The notes under the pieces were generated by a model, which was not told the origin of the DNA, did not search any database, and saw nothing but the letters and a program-made list of their open reading frames with translations. The translations under genes and the position numbers were made by a program. From an uncultured Bacteroidales bacterium (GTDB taxonomy: Bacteria > Bacteroidota > Bacteroidia > Bacteroidales > UBA3663), in contig CALBPV010000041.1 in assembly GCA_937899265.1 (NCBI GenBank), positions 1 to 6,274 of the forward strand: 6,274 bases of DNA, written 5' to 3'. Numbering within the stretch: position 1 is the first letter of the stretch; every line of letters begins with the position of its first letter. Shown piece after piece: positions 1-5,572 of the stretch.

Positions 1-327
1 CAGTCCAATTCGGTCGATGAAATAAAGCTCGGCGTTCAGGATTTCGTCGGGAGTGTGGTCGCTGAGCACCTGGATGAGCAGGGAGACCAGTCCTTTCACG
101 ATGACGGCATCGCTCTCGCCCGTGAAATGAATCTTGCCGTTGGCATAGTCGGCCTGAAACCAAACACGGCTCTGACAGCCGTCGATGAGGTTCTGCGGCG
201 TTTTGTACTTTTCGTCGAGCGGTTCCAGATTATTGCCCAGTTCGATGAGCATCTGATATTTGTCCATCCAGTCGTCGAAGGCGCTGAAGTCGTCGATAAT
301 CTGATTTTGAATTTCGTTGATTGTCAT
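1..327 (-). CDS. sufE: SufE-family sulfur acceptor for Fe-S cluster assembly (3' end cut off by window)
   Basis: The protein begins MTINEIQNQI and 109 residues are visible before the window edge. SufE takes persulfide sulfur from the cysteine desulfurase SufS onto its own cysteine and passes it to the SufBCD scaffold in the cytoplasm. The active-site region is clear: LIDGCQSRVW at about residues 47-56, with Cys51 as the sulfur-accepting residue. The segment ending FIDRIGL at the edge matches the family sequence that normally precedes an HLSPxRxNG motif, so only a short C-terminal part (around 30 residues in a typical 140-residue protein) should be missing. The start lies 5 bp after the stop of the upstream M28/glutaminyl cyclase gene, so the two are probably co-transcribed. 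The leader is A/T-rich with no strong Shine-Dalgarno sequence. Family assignment is firm; the missing end cannot be judged. Confidence 0.93.
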   Translation of the reverse strand, partial: MTINEIQNQIIDDFSAFDDWMDKYQMLIELGNNLEPLDEKYKTPQNLIDGCQSRVWFQADYANGKIHFTGESDAVIVKGLVSLLIQVLSDHTPDEILNAELYFIDRIGL

Positions 328-332
328 ATATT

Positions 333-1322
333 TTATTTAAAAAGGAGTGTCGTCAATACGTTTCCCACTTTGCCGAGTGTCTCTTTGGAGATTTTGTCGA
401 GCGTGTCGTCCCTCGTGTGCCAGTAGGGGTAGAAGGTCTGTCCGTACTGTTGGCGTGTGTCGATGATGTCGATGGTGGGAATCCGGGCGATACGGTTCAC
501 AAACACGTGGTCGTCGGTGATGGCCGGTCCCTCGTCGTTCACGAAGAGCGAGCTGTAGCCCAACTCTTGTGCTATGCTCCATATCAAATCGGTCGTCTGC
601 GGTGCAAAGCGTTCCGAGAAATATTCGCGGAAAAAGGTGGCATCGGAGGCTCCCACCATATCGAGCAAAATGCCGTAGTCGGCCGTGTAGCCGCGTGCGG
701 CTGCCTGTCGGGCCCATGCCTGTGTGCCAAGCGCCCAGTCCTCTTCCCGATGTTTGCCGCCCCAGGTGTCAGGAGCTCCGTAGTCTTCGGCATCGGCAAA
801 GAGGAGGTCAATGCCCATACGGGGTGTTGCCGTCGAGGCTATCCGTGCTATTTCCAGCAGAACGGCAGCGCCCGATGCTCCGTCGTTGGCTGCGGGGACA
901 GGCAGTGTGCGGTTCTCCCGCTTGGGGTCGTTGTCGGCCACATGCCGCGAATCCCAGTGGGCCATGAGGAGCACCCGGTTTTTCGCCTCCGGGCAGATGC
1001 TTCCTGTCACATTCCTGTATTTCAATTCCGTTCCGTCGTATGCGCGGACGGTTCCTTCCTGTATCTCGACTCGGGCACCGTGACGTTTCAGTTCTTCCGC
1101 TATCCATGCGGCACACGAGTCGTGCGCCCCGGTGTTCGGAACGCGAGGCCCGAAGGCCAGTTGACGGGCCACATAACTGTAGGCCGAATCTGCCGAGAAG
1201 GCCGTCTCCGTGACGGACAACGACGGGGCGGCAGGTGCCGGACGGCGGTTGCTGCATGCCCCCAATGCGAAGCAGGCAAGACAGGCCAGAGAGAGGATGG
1301 ATGTCTTCAATTCAGTCATCAT
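333..1322 (-). CDS. Glutaminyl-peptide cyclotransferase-like M28-family lipoprotein (type II glutaminyl cyclase)
   Basis: This 329-residue protein has a type II signal peptide: a hydrophobic stretch at residues 8-21, then lipobox LGAC with Cys23 as the lipidated residue. The mature part has the M28 zinc-hydrolase fold markers in order: AHWDSR (121-126), ANDGASG (145-151, Asp147), DAEDYG (177-182, Glu179/Asp180), LLDMVG (219-224), TDDH (269-272) and YWHTRDDT (300-307, His302). The last two, including a Trp directly before the metal-binding His, resemble animal-type glutaminyl cyclases more than M28 aminopeptidases. By alignment from memory, Asp147, Asp180 and His302 would bind one zinc and Glu179 would be the general acid/base. 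Such enzymes turn N-terminal Gln into pyroglutamate on exported proteins, which are often Gln-starting after signal peptidase I cleavage in Bacteroidota. No acidic cluster follows Cys23, so there is no sign of a surface-export signal and a periplasm-facing position is inferred. The start may be Met1 (1322) or Met2 (1319). It is the first gene of a unit with sufE. An aminopeptidase role cannot be excluded from sequence alone. Confidence 0.88.
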   Translation of the reverse strand: MMTELKTSILSLACLACFALGACSNRRPAPAAPSLSVTETAFSADSAYSYVARQLAFGPRVPNTGAHDSCAAWIAEELKRHGARVEIQEGTVRAYDGTELKYRNVTGSICPEAKNRVLLMAHWDSRHVADNDPKRENRTLPVPAANDGASGAAVLLEIARIASTATPRMGIDLLFADAEDYGAPDTWGGKHREEDWALGTQAWARQAAARGYTADYGILLDMVGASDATFFREYFSERFAPQTTDLIWSIAQELGYSSLFVNDEGPAITDDHVFVNRIARIPTIDIIDTRQQYGQTFYPYWHTRDDTLDKISKETLGKVGNVLTTLLFK

Positions 1323-1333
1323 TGTTCTTTAAA

Positions 1334-1344
1334 ATCGCTGCAAA
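1334..1344 (-). repeat. 11-bp start-site motif TTTGCAGCGAT, copy 1 (inverted relative to 1459-1469)
   Basis: Read on the - strand this is TTTGCAGCGAT, overlapping the end of the -7 box of the cyclase-sufE promoter. An exact copy lies on the + strand at 1459-1469, at the same place relative to the rseC-rnf promoter. The first four bases are part of the consensus box; the shared GCAGCGAT that follows is not required by the consensus as generally given. Confidence 0.75.
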
Positions 1345-1348
1345 TTTA
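1341..1348 (-). promoter_or_regulatory. Putative Bacteroidota -7 promoter box for the cyclase-sufE unit
   Basis: The - strand reads TAAATTTG, an exact match to the Bacteroidota TAnnTTTG box. Transcription would start about 7 nt downstream, near 1334, leaving a leader of about 12 nt before the ATG at 1322. A convincing -33 TTTG element at the usual spacing is not evident. The match is short and in AT-rich DNA, but its position is right. Confidence 0.6.
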
Positions 1349-1390
1349 ATCAAAAAATGCCATATAACGGTCGAAAAAGGTTCAAAAAAT

Positions 1391-1404
1391 ATGTTATATA
1401 ACAT
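1391..1404. repeat. Perfect 14-bp palindrome, candidate operator
   Basis: ATGTTATATAACAT is its own reverse complement over all 14 bases. It sits between the two divergent -7 boxes, at about -65 to -78 from the inferred rnf start site and about -57 to -70 from the inferred cyclase start site. It abuts a second 14-bp palindrome at 1405-1418. A dimeric regulator site is one explanation; I do not recognise the sequence as a known operator, and AT-rich DNA yields palindromes by chance more easily. Confidence 0.5.
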
Positions 1405-1418
1405 AAAAATGCATTTTT
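1405..1418. repeat. Second perfect 14-bp palindrome, directly abutting the first
   Basis: AAAAATGCATTTTT is a perfect palindrome centred on the TGCA at 1410-1413. It begins at the base after the first palindrome ends, so the centres are 14 bp apart. The A5 and T5 arms could also simply be an A-tract/UP-like or bent-DNA element. It lies at roughly -51 to -64 from the inferred rnf start site. Confidence 0.45.
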
Positions 1419-1454
1419 TTTGTATTTCTTTACGTTTATGTGACAAAATTTTAC

Positions 1455-1462
1455 TATTTTTG
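1455..1462 (+). promoter_or_regulatory. Putative Bacteroidota -7 promoter box for the rseC-rnf operon
   Basis: The + strand reads TATTTTTG, an exact match to TAnnTTTG. A start site about 7 nt downstream (near 1469) would give a leader of roughly 21 nt before the rseC ATG. The -33 region is poor: TTTA or GTTT words occur at 1429-1437, none a clean TTTG at the usual 19-21 bp spacing, which would fit a promoter needing help from an activator. No other good candidate promoter is seen before rnfB-rnfE, apart from a 7-of-8 match (TAAATTTA, 1963-1970) just before rnfB. Confidence 0.6.
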
Positions 1463-1469
1463 CAGCGAT
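1459..1469 (+). repeat. 11-bp start-site motif TTTGCAGCGAT, copy 2
   Basis: This is the exact inverted counterpart of 1334-1344. It starts within the -7 box and runs to the predicted transcription start of rseC-rnf. Matching is exact for 11 bases and breaks immediately on both sides. Confidence 0.75.
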
Positions 1470-1490
1470 AAATTGTCTTGTAACTAAAGA

Positions 1491-1922
1491 ATGAGCAAAG
1501 AAATCACCCACGATGGTGTGGTTGTAAAAACAGACGGACGAGAAGTCTCCGTCATGATTGTCCAGACCTCGGCGTGTAGCGGTTGTCATGCGAAGGGAGC
1601 TTGTATGGCTTCCGACAAAGACGAGAAAATCATTGTTGCCGACTCTGCCGGACAGACTTTCCGTCCGGGAGATCAAGTTACCTTGGTCGGAAGCAACTCG
1701 ATGGCCTGGTCCGCATTGGCTTACGCTTTTGTCCTGCCCACTGTGTTGGCTATGGCGGTGTTGTTTGCAGCAGCATCGTTTTGGGGCGAAGGTGTGGCCG
1801 CTCTTGTTGTGCTTGCCTTTCTGGGTCTCTATTTCTTCGTTCTTTGGCTCTTCCGTGACAAGATGAAAACCGCATTTACCTTCCGGGTTGAGCCCAAAAG
1901 GCCGGCATACGTGCCGGAATGA
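1491..1922 (+). CDS. rseC: RseC/MucC-family membrane protein encoded with Rnf (SoxR-reducing system protein RseC)
   Basis: This is a 143-residue inner-membrane protein. The N-terminal cytoplasmic part contains the family's cysteine motif SACSGCHAKGAC, with Cys29, Cys32 and Cys38 (C-x2-C-x5-C), likely a metal or redox site. Two hydrophobic segments at about residues 74-97 and 101-121 form a membrane hairpin, followed by a short basic tail (RDKMK..., KRP). This matches the layout of RseC, which in E. coli works with the Rsx (Rnf) complex to keep SoxR reduced; its exact chemistry is not settled. Being the first gene of an rnf operon strongly supports the assignment. There is nothing here to say that SoxR is the partner in this organism, and a role in assembling or maturing Rnf is equally possible. 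The start is the ATG right after TAACTAAAGA; there is no strong Shine-Dalgarno sequence. rnfB begins 61 bp downstream. Confidence 0.88.
   Translation: MSKEITHDGVVVKTDGREVSVMIVQTSACSGCHAKGACMASDKDEKIIVADSAGQTFRPGDQVTLVGSNSMAWSALAYAFVLPTVLAMAVLFAAASFWGEGVAALVVLAFLGLYFFVLWLFRDKMKTAFTFRVEPKRPAYVPE
1902..1917 (+). other. GC-rich hairpin at the end of rseC
   Basis: CCGGCA - TACG - TGCCGG forms a perfect 6-bp stem with a 4-nt loop, ending 2 nt before the rseC stop codon. It is not followed by a T-run, so it is not a standard intrinsic terminator. It precedes the longest gap in the operon (61 bp, before rnfB) and could slow or process the transcript, or may merely reflect coding sequence. Confidence 0.4.
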
Positions 1923-1983
1923 CGGTGGAGTGAGAGATATGATAAAAACAACTGTTTCAAAATAAATTTATATTAGTATCGCT

Positions 1984-3108
1984 ATGAATTTGATTCTGAT
2001 TGCTCTCATCGTACTCGGTGTGATAGGAGCCATAGGCGCTTTGGTACTCCATGTGGTGGCAAAGAAGTTCTATGTTTATGAAGATCCCCGTGTGGGACAA
2101 GTAGAAGAGGTACTGCCCGGTGCCAACTGCGGCGGGTGCGGCTTCCCCGGATGTCATGGTATGGCTGATGCTTGCGTCAAGGCTTCTTCGCTCGACGGTC
2201 TGATGTGCCCCGTAGGCGGTGCCGACGTCATGGCCAAGGTGGCCGGTATTTTGGGAATGGAGGCAGGAGCTGCCGACCCCAAATTGGCGGTGGTGCGCTG
2301 TAATGGTGACACCTGTGCCCGCCCGAAGCGTGCCGTTTATGACGGAGCCAAGAGCTGTGCAGTAGCCAACGCCACGTTTGCAGGCGAGACCGGTTGCGTC
2401 TTCGGATGTATCGGCCTCGGCGATTGTGTGGAGGCCTGTCAGTTTGACGCCATTCACATCAATGAGGAACGCGGACTTCCCGAGGTGGATGCAGACAAGT
2501 GTGTCGCTTGCGGCGCCTGTGTGAAAGCCTGCCCGAAACTGGTGATTGAACTTCGCAAGAAAGGTCGTGTCGTTCAGGGCAATGCCCGTCGTGTTTGGGT
2601 TGAGTGTATCAACAAGGACAAGGGCGGCGTAGCCATGAAGAACTGCAAGAATGCATGTATCGGTTGCGGCAAGTGCCAGAAGGTCTGCAAGTTCGATGCC
2701 ATCACCATCGAGAACAACCTCTCTTACATTGATCCCGAAAAGTGCAAGGCTTGCGGCATGTGTGTCAATGAATGTCCCACTCACGCCATTCACTGCACCT
2801 TCACTCCTCCGGCTCCCAAGCCGAAGCCCGCTCCTGCTGAGAAAGCCGCCGAGAAGGCTGCTGTCGCCACAACCAAGGTAGCCGAGGCCAAAGAGGCTGT
2901 CAAGGAGGCTGTAGCTGCCAAGGTGGAGGAAGTCAAGGCCAATGTGGTCGAGGCTCAGAAGGCTGTAGCTGCCAAGGTGGACGAAGTGAAGCCCAAGGTG
3001 GAGGCCAAGGTCGAGGAAGTCGTTTCCGATTTGAAGGAAAAGGCTTCTGCCGTCGTTTCCGACATCAAAGAGAAGGTGGACGAAGTCAAGACCTCCAAAA
3101 AAGATTAA
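1984..3108 (+). CDS. rnfB: Rnf complex subunit RnfB, long multi-cluster form with charged C-terminal tail
   Basis: RnfB is the iron-sulfur subunit that accepts electrons from reduced ferredoxin in the long-form, anaerobe-type complexes. The 374-residue protein starts with a membrane anchor (about residues 2-25), then the N-terminal 4Fe-4S domain: Cys49, Cys52, Cys57 and Cys75 in the NCGGCGFPGC context. Further cysteines at 106, 111 and 125 precede two ferredoxin-like modules. The first has GCIGLGDCVEAC (Cys138, 142, 148, 152) and CVACGACVKACP (Cys173-183). The second has CIGCGKCQKVCK (Cys225-235) and CKACGMCVNECP (Cys254-264). I count 27 cysteines, far more than in short proteobacterial RnfB (about 190 residues). 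Residues 275-374 form a Pro/Lys/Ala linker and then a long A/K/E/V-rich segment, predicted helical, which is not part of the core family. The leader is A/T-rich without a Shine-Dalgarno sequence. rnfC follows after 22 bp. Confidence 0.97.
   Translation: MNLILIALIVLGVIGAIGALVLHVVAKKFYVYEDPRVGQVEEVLPGANCGGCGFPGCHGMADACVKASSLDGLMCPVGGADVMAKVAGILGMEAGAADPKLAVVRCNGDTCARPKRAVYDGAKSCAVANATFAGETGCVFGCIGLGDCVEACQFDAIHINEERGLPEVDADKCVACGACVKACPKLVIELRKKGRVVQGNARRVWVECINKDKGGVAMKNCKNACIGCGKCQKVCKFDAITIENNLSYIDPEKCKACGMCVNECPTHAIHCTFTPPAPKPKPAPAEKAAEKAAVATTKVAEAKEAVKEAVAAKVEEVKANVVEAQKAVAAKVDEVKPKVEAKVEEVVSDLKEKASAVVSDIKEKVDEVKTSKKD
2906..2981 (+). repeat. Internal direct repeat in the RnfB C-terminal tail (22-bp identical copies, 54 bp apart)
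   Basis: Positions 2906-2927 and 2960-2981 are identical over 22 bp, and the match continues with few mismatches for about 10 more bases. The offset is 54 bp, exactly 18 codons, so both copies are in frame and encode EAVAAKVEEVK-like and KAVAAKVDEVK-like segments. 18 residues equals five turns of an alpha helix, so the repeat preserves one helical face. It looks like an in-frame duplication. Confidence 0.8.
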
Positions 3109-3130
3109 CCCGTAAATAAACAGTCAAATC

Positions 3131-4534
3131 ATGAATATGAAGACTTTTAAGCTCGGCGGTGTACATCCCGCAGCTAATAAACTTTCGGACAAAGCCCCCG
3201 TCGAGGTAGCTGCCGTCCCCGCAGAGGTGGCCATTCCCATGGCTCAAAACCTCGGCGCTCCCTCCAAGCCCTGCGTCCAGAAAGGCGACAAGGTGAAGGT
3301 CGGAACCGTCATCGGTGAACCCGGCGGTTTCCTCAGTTCTTTCGTCCACTCTTCTGTTTCCGGTACCGTGACCAAAGTGGATAATGTCCACGACGCTACA
3401 GGCAAGAACGTGCCTGCCGTCTTCATCAAGGTCGAAGGCGATGAGTGGGAAGAGAGTATAGACCGCAGTACCGAACTCAAGAAAGATATCTCTCTCGACA
3501 AACAGCAGATTATCGACAAGGTCAAGGAGATGGGCATTGTCGGCATGGGCGGTGCCACGTTCCCCACTCAGGTCAAGCTGACACCTCCTCCGGCATTCAA
3601 GCCCGAGGTTGTCATCATCAATGCCGTGGAATGTGAGCCTTACCTCACTTCCGACCATAGCCTGATGTTGGCCCACGCCGAGGAAATCCTCGTGGGTGTC
3701 GAGATTCTCAAGAAGGCCATGGGTGTCACAAAGGCCATCATCGGCATCGAGGCCAACAAGCCCGACGCCATTGCCCTCATGGAAGAGAAGGCCAAGGGTT
3801 ATCCCGGAACGACCATCCAGCCTCTCAAGCTGAAATACCCCCAGGGCGGTGAGAAACAGCTCATCAATGCCTGCATCGGCAAGGAAGTGCCCTCCGGCGG
3901 TCTCCCGATTGCTACGGGTGCTTTGGTTCAGAATGTAGGTACCGCTTTCGCTGTTTACGAAGCTGTTCAGAAGAACAAACCTCTCATCGAACGTATCGTG
4001 ACAGTCACCGGCAAGAGCCTCGCCAAGCCTTCCAACTTCCTGGCTCGTGTGGGTACGCCTATCGCAGCCCTCATCGAGGCTGCCGGCGGTCTCCCCGAAG
4101 ACACCGGCAAGGTCATCTCCGGCGGTCCCATGATGGGTAAGGCCATGCCTGCTGTGGACAGCTACATGGTCAAAGGATGCTCCGGCATCCTCATCATGCC
4201 TAACGAAGAGGCTCGCCGCAAGGAGGCTTCTCCCTGCATCCGTTGCGCCAAGTGCGTCAACGCATGCCCCATGGGCTTGAGTCCCTACATTCTCTCCAAG
4301 TATTCCCAAAAGGGAATGCTCGACAAGGCAGAAGAAGAGCGCGTCTATGACTGCATTGAGTGCGGTTCCTGCTCCTTCTCCTGTCCCGCCAACCGTCCCT
4401 TGCTCGACTGGATTCGTCAGGGCAAGGGCAAAGTGATGGGTATCCTCCGGGCTCGTGCCGCCGAGGCAAAGGCCAAAGCCGATGCCGCAAAGGCTGCTGC
4501 CGAGGCCAAGTCTGAAGCTCCCGCCAAGGCATAA
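3131..4534 (+). CDS. rnfC: Rnf complex subunit RnfC, NADH-binding flavin/iron-sulfur protein
   Basis: RnfC is the peripheral cytoplasmic subunit that binds FMN and NAD(H) and carries two 4Fe-4S clusters; it is where NAD+ is reduced. The 467-residue protein has the N-terminal KLGGVHPAANKLS segment (residues 7-19, RnfC barrel-sandwich domain to about 100). The FMN/NADH-binding core follows, with GMGGATFPTQVK (138-149), ECEPYLTSD (168-176) and YPQGGEKQL (236-244). Next comes an SLBB-like region around 265-330 and GGPMMG (331-336). The clusters are CIRCAKCVNACP (Cys369, 372, 375, 379) and CIECGSCSFSCP (Cys408, 411, 414, 418). The last 30 residues are Ala/Lys/Glu-rich, as is known for enterobacterial RnfC but shorter here. 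The ATG at 3131 is taken; an in-frame ATG at 3137 (MKTFKLGG) is equally plausible. No Shine-Dalgarno sequence is seen. rnfD follows after 33 bp. Confidence 0.97.
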   Translation: MNMKTFKLGGVHPAANKLSDKAPVEVAAVPAEVAIPMAQNLGAPSKPCVQKGDKVKVGTVIGEPGGFLSSFVHSSVSGTVTKVDNVHDATGKNVPAVFIKVEGDEWEESIDRSTELKKDISLDKQQIIDKVKEMGIVGMGGATFPTQVKLTPPPAFKPEVVIINAVECEPYLTSDHSLMLAHAEEILVGVEILKKAMGVTKAIIGIEANKPDAIALMEEKAKGYPGTTIQPLKLKYPQGGEKQLINACIGKEVPSGGLPIATGALVQNVGTAFAVYEAVQKNKPLIERIVTVTGKSLAKPSNFLARVGTPIAALIEAAGGLPEDTGKVISGGPMMGKAMPAVDSYMVKGCSGILIMPNEEARRKEASPCIRCAKCVNACPMGLSPYILSKYSQKGMLDKAEEERVYDCIECGSCSFSCPANRPLLDWIRQGKGKVMGILRARAAEAKAKADAAKAAAEAKSEAPAKA

Positions 4535-4567
4535 AACAGTTAAAACCAAGATTAAAGATTCGACATT

Positions 4568-5557
4568 ATGAATAAATTATCTGTATCTTTGTCGCCCCAT
4601 GTCCACACCGCTACAACCGTCCAGAGTTGTATGCGCGATGTGCTCATCGCCTTGGCTCCGGCACTCATCGTCTCGTTCTGTTTCTTCGGACTCGGCGCTG
4701 TGCTTGTGACCCTGACATCTGTGGCTTCGTGCGTCCTTTTCGAGTTCCTGATTCAGAAGTATATTCTCAAGGTTACGCCTTCGGTCTCCGACCTCAGCGC
4801 CATTGTTACGGGTGTGCTTCTCGCGTTCAACCTTCCTTCCAACATTCCGCTTTGGATTGTGCTCATCGGTGCCCTTGTGGCTATCGGAATCGGTAAGATG
4901 GCTTTCGGAGGCATCGGCTGCAACATCTTCAATCCCGCTCTCGTGGGTCGTGTGTTCCTGCTCATTGCCTATCCCGTCCAGATGACCACCTGGCCCGTTT
5001 CGGGTTCGATGGGGTATGTCGATGTTGAGACAGCTGCCACGCCTCTCGCATTGTTCACCCAGTGGTTTGCTGCCGAGACCCCCCAGGCTGCCGATGCCAT
5101 CATGGCTCAGATGCCTTCCGCCCTCGACATGCTGCTCGGCGTGACGGGCGGTGCCATGGGTGAGGTTTCCGCCCTCGCTCTCCTTGTGGGCTTCTGCTAC
5201 CTCCTCTGGCGCAAGGTCATCACCTGGCATGCACCCATTGCCATCTTCGTTGCCGCCTACATCATGGCCCTCATCTGCGGCTATGGTTGGATGGGTTCGC
5301 TCCAGATGTTGCTCACCGGCGGTATGATGCTCGGTGCCATCTTTATGGCTACCGACTACACCACGTCGCCCATGAACAACAAGGGACTCCTCATCTACGG
5401 TTGCTTCATCGGCGCCCTCACGATTCTCATCCGTCGTTTCGGTGCCTATCCCGAGGGTATGTCGTTTGCCATTCTCATCATGAATGCATTCACTCCCATC
5501 ATCAATGCTTACGTTAAACCTACCCGTTTTGGCGTTGTCAAAGCGGCTAAGAAATAA
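4568..5557 (+). CDS. rnfD: Rnf complex subunit RnfD, membrane flavoprotein
   Basis: RnfD is an integral membrane subunit of the NqrB/RnfD family that carries covalently bound FMN and is thought to couple electron transfer to ion movement. The 329-residue protein starts SLSPHVHTATTVQ (about 7-19), the usual opening with the phrase SPH before the first membrane segment. Multiple hydrophobic segments follow, at about 24-62 (two), 75-115 (two), 124-137, 200-216, 222-240, 245-262, 275-288 and 298-316. Family markers are GKMAFGGIGCNIFNPALVGR (109-128), the flavinylation site ETAATPLA with Thr158 as the inferred FMN-phosphoester residue, and ATDYTTSPMNNKG (261-273). Length is close to that of other RnfD proteins (about 320-350). 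There is no Shine-Dalgarno sequence in the 33-bp gap from rnfC. It ends 15 bp before rnfG. Confidence 0.97.
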   Translation: MNKLSVSLSPHVHTATTVQSCMRDVLIALAPALIVSFCFFGLGAVLVTLTSVASCVLFEFLIQKYILKVTPSVSDLSAIVTGVLLAFNLPSNIPLWIVLIGALVAIGIGKMAFGGIGCNIFNPALVGRVFLLIAYPVQMTTWPVSGSMGYVDVETAATPLALFTQWFAAETPQAADAIMAQMPSALDMLLGVTGGAMGEVSALALLVGFCYLLWRKVITWHAPIAIFVAAYIMALICGYGWMGSLQMLLTGGMMLGAIFMATDYTTSPMNNKGLLIYGCFIGALTILIRRFGAYPEGMSFAILIMNAFTPIINAYVKPTRFGVVKAAKK

Positions 5558-5558
5558 T

Positions 5559-5564
5559 AGGAGG
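5559..5564 (+). promoter_or_regulatory. Strong Shine-Dalgarno sequence for rnfG
   Basis: AGGAGG lies 8 nt before the rnfG ATG, starting just after the rnfD stop. It stands out because rseC, rnfB, rnfC and rnfD in the same operon have no comparable site, and Bacteroidota usually rely little on Shine-Dalgarno pairing. It fixes the rnfG start at 5573. Confidence 0.8.
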
Positions 5565-5572
5565 AACGAATT

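Noticed and set aside
55..426. Open frame on the + strand across sufE
   Set aside because: It overlaps sufE antisense; sufE carries the full active-site motif, so this is a shadow.
321..1349. 342-codon open frame on the + strand opposite the cyclase gene
   Set aside because: It is antisense to a gene with clear catalytic motifs and a lipobox, is rich in Cys, Arg and Gly without any domain, and has no promoter or ribosome site of its own.
1902..1917. Hairpin at the rseC end as an intrinsic terminator
   Set aside because: There is no T-run after the stem, and rnfB follows on the same strand, so a true terminator is unlikely; it is listed only as a hairpin.
1963..1970. Second promoter directly before rnfB (TAAATTTA)
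   Set aside because: It mismatches the final G of the -7 box, is only 13 bp from the ATG, has no -33 element, and such AT-rich words are typical of Bacteroidota leaders. Not listed as a feature.
1957..2793. 278-codon open frame on the - strand opposite rnfB
   Set aside because: It is the antisense of the cysteine-rich rnfB region; the composition is explained by rnfB codons and no domain is recognised.
3086..4549. 487-codon open frame on the - strand opposite rnfC
   Set aside because: It mirrors the rnfC coding strand; the protein is His/Gly/Leu-rich with no recognisable domain, and rnfC itself has full family motifs. Codon bias towards C/G endings readily opens the antisense frame.
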